Shown: positions 7,003-7,928 of the stretch, one piece after another | Layout: every line of letters begins with the position of its first letter | Position numbering within the stretch: the stretch's first letter is position 1 | NCBI GenBank assembly: GCA_028293225.1 | Contig: JAQGPE010000370.1 | Location: forward strand, 1-7,928 | Direction of reading: 5' to 3' | DNA: 7,928 nt | From: Akkermansiaceae bacterium | GTDB lineage: Bacteria > Verrucomicrobiota > Verrucomicrobiia > Verrucomicrobiales > Akkermansiaceae | Translations under genes and position numbers: made by a program | The notes under the pieces: model-generated | The model's database searches: none | Seen by the model: the letters and a program-made list of their open reading frames with translations, nothing else | Told to the model about the DNA's origin: nothing

Positions 7003-7379
7003 GGGATTTTTCGCGCCCGGAAAGGCTTGATTTGGGATCTGTTGTGAGAGATCGGGGCTGCCGGGTCACTGCCCAAGGAGGCCTGTGGAGGCGCTTTCAC
7101 GACAGAATATTTCCTTGCCCCAAGCTCTGAGAGATATTTGAACCTTTGTCCGTCTTCAGTAATCCTCGCTCGCCAAACCGGTCTAGAGCAAGTGAGGTAT
7201 CTTGGTTGCAATAGATTCCGGGCAGAATCTCGGAGTGAATCTCTAATAATTTGATCTAGGCACTATTTCAAAGCACCTTATGGCTTGTTTCGATTGCTGG
7301 GACGGCACGGGAGAAGGTCGGGGCGAGGATTGAGAAATGATTCGATATATGCGAGTCGAAACTGTTTTGAATTACTAAG
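7003..7379. other. Lower-GC stretch with no supported gene
   Basis: Base composition falls toward balanced here, unlike the GC-rich genes on the left. No frame gives a convincing protein. Only weak inverted repeats are visible, for example six-base arms at 7213-7218 and 7225-7230. It looks like decayed or recently acquired intergenic DNA next to the coding remnant at 7380-7724. Confidence 0.45.
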
Positions 7380-7724
7380 TCATTCCCTTAAGGACGCAAT
7401 ATACTTGGCAATCTGATGAACACCGGTGTTGAACCCGGCGCGGACGAGGTCCGCCCGAAGGTTCACCTCGTGCTGCGGTTCAAAAAACTTCACAAGTTCC
7501 TTCAGCTTAAAATGCCGTCGGAGTTCGTCGAGAAAGTGGATCGGTCCCGTGAGGTTCTGGTCCTTTTTGAATAGCTTATGAAGCAGGGGCGAGAGCGCAA
7601 ACAGATCCCCTTCGCGATGTGGCTCGAACTGGTAGGGCCGCCATTCAAATTGATGGCTTCAACCATGGGGTTGCAGTACGTGCAGACAATCCCATGCTGG
7701 AGCACCTCTAGGTCGAGCCCGTGT
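7380..7724 (-). pseudogene. Frameshifted C-terminal remnant of an unrecognised protein
   Basis: Reading the minus strand, codons from about 7724 encode HGLDLEVLQHGIVCTYCNPM and VEAI, with roughly 70 percent G/C at third positions. Near 7650 good coding character moves to another frame that runs to TGA at 7382-7380. That second frame is open for 92 codons (HQFEWRPYQFEPHREGDLFA, then FLDELRRHFKLKELVKFFEP, ending VHQIAKYIASLRE) but has no ATG, GTG or TTG near its beginning and is preceded by a TGA at 7661-7659. The two join if one base has been lost around 7645-7660. The C-terminal part looks like a real helical protein, and the N-terminal part holds a CxxC (CTYC). I recognise no family. Upstream of 7724 coding character fades in all frames, so the 5' part is lost or further shifted. 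A sequencing error or programmed shift is the alternative. Confidence 0.45.
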
Positions 7725-7928
7725 GATGCTGTCTTTCTGCTGCTCCGTAGGAGTGTGGGCCCGGAACGATGAAAGGTCCAAGAATGAGCATATGAAATAG
7801 GATGAGGTTTGTGGGTCGGGTGGTGGGTCTTTTTTTCGCTGGCTCCGCTGCTCTACCAATTCCGATTTGCGGAAGTTCTTCCAAGGCACTTTGGGCTTGC
7901 GTCTCAGTTGGTGCGCTTGGCCTTTTTG
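7725..7928. other. Terminal stretch without supported gene
   Basis: On the minus strand one frame is open from the window edge to 7659 (fragments such as LRRKPKVPWKNFRKSELVEQ at its beginning). Third-position composition is poor after the first part, and the rest is rich in low-complexity Pro/Ser/Thr. It may be the decayed 5' portion of the remnant at 7380-7724 or the tail of a gene beyond the window. No RNA gene or repeat is supported. Confidence 0.3.

Noticed and set aside
6765..7130. Plus-strand 121-codon frame beginning at an ATG with a good ribosome site.
   Set aside because: Third-position GC is only about 57 percent and the translation is Arg/Gly/Pro-rich as expected of an out-of-frame reading. 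The overlapping 84-codon frame has better codon usage.
6520..7130. Considered a group II intron, RNase P RNA or tmRNA in the gene-poor region.
   Set aside because: No domain V-like hairpin, no reverse transcriptase frame, and none of the conserved core sequences of those RNAs could be found.
7419..7430. Perfect 12-bp palindrome AACACCGGTGTT.
   Set aside because: It lies within the coding remnant and spans ordinary codons. With no second copy or promoter context it is likely chance.
7837..7861. On the minus strand AATTGGTAGAGCAGCGGA resembles the D-arm to anticodon-stem part of a tRNA, as might mark an integration site.
   Set aside because: The bases before it do not supply the pairing D-stem half, and no anticodon or T-arm follows. 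The match is too short to claim a tRNA or an attachment site.
7659..7889. A single in-frame TGA at 7661-7659 in a frame otherwise open from the window edge to 7380, considered as selenocysteine or a nonsense mutation.
   Set aside because: Just upstream of the TGA that frame has low third-position GC (about a third), whereas the neighbouring frame has about 70 percent. A frameshift explains the pattern better than recoding.

Overview
The window is GC-rich, with strong G/C preference at third codon positions, and reads as a chromosomal segment of a Gram-negative bacterium. It probably belongs to Verrucomicrobiota, near the Luteolibacter/Haloferula type. That placement is inference from gene content: a short divergent sigma-70 factor overlapping a membrane anti-sigma-like gene, a rhomboid protease with a C-terminal DUF6576-like tail, GTP-type PEP carboxykinase, and mostly absent Shine-Dalgarno sequences.

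Layout. On the minus strand, reading right to left, positions 2757-1 carry a small unrecognised gene (2757-2377), a strong intergenic hairpin, an apolipoprotein N-acyltransferase gene (lnt, 2230-824), and the N-terminal 252 residues of phosphoenolpyruvate carboxykinase (pckG, 758 to the window edge). A divergent AT-rich control region (about 2758-2921) with an 18-bp imperfect palindrome and spaced T-tracts separates these from a plus-strand pair: a rhomboid intramembrane serine protease (stop at 3869) and mazG (3866-4669), overlapping by ATGA. Convergent to mazG lies a second ATGA-overlapping pair on the minus strand: a sigma-70-like factor (6407-5748) followed by a single-pass membrane protein (5751-4705) with a cytoplasmic helical segment and a large beta-rich extracytoplasmic domain.

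The last 1.5 kb (6408-7928) has no confidently intact gene. It holds the upstream region of the sigma gene, a possible 84-codon ORF (6748-7002), a lower-GC non-coding stretch, and a degenerate minus-strand coding remnant (about 7724-7380) whose reading frame shifts once and which has no start codon in its C-terminal frame.

Functionally the window mixes housekeeping genes (gluconeogenesis, lipoprotein maturation, nucleotide-pool sanitation, membrane proteolysis) with one putative envelope-signalling module, the sigma/anti-sigma pair. That pair is the best candidate for something not fully described. I see no CRISPR array, rRNA, tRNA, intact insertion sequence or defence system.
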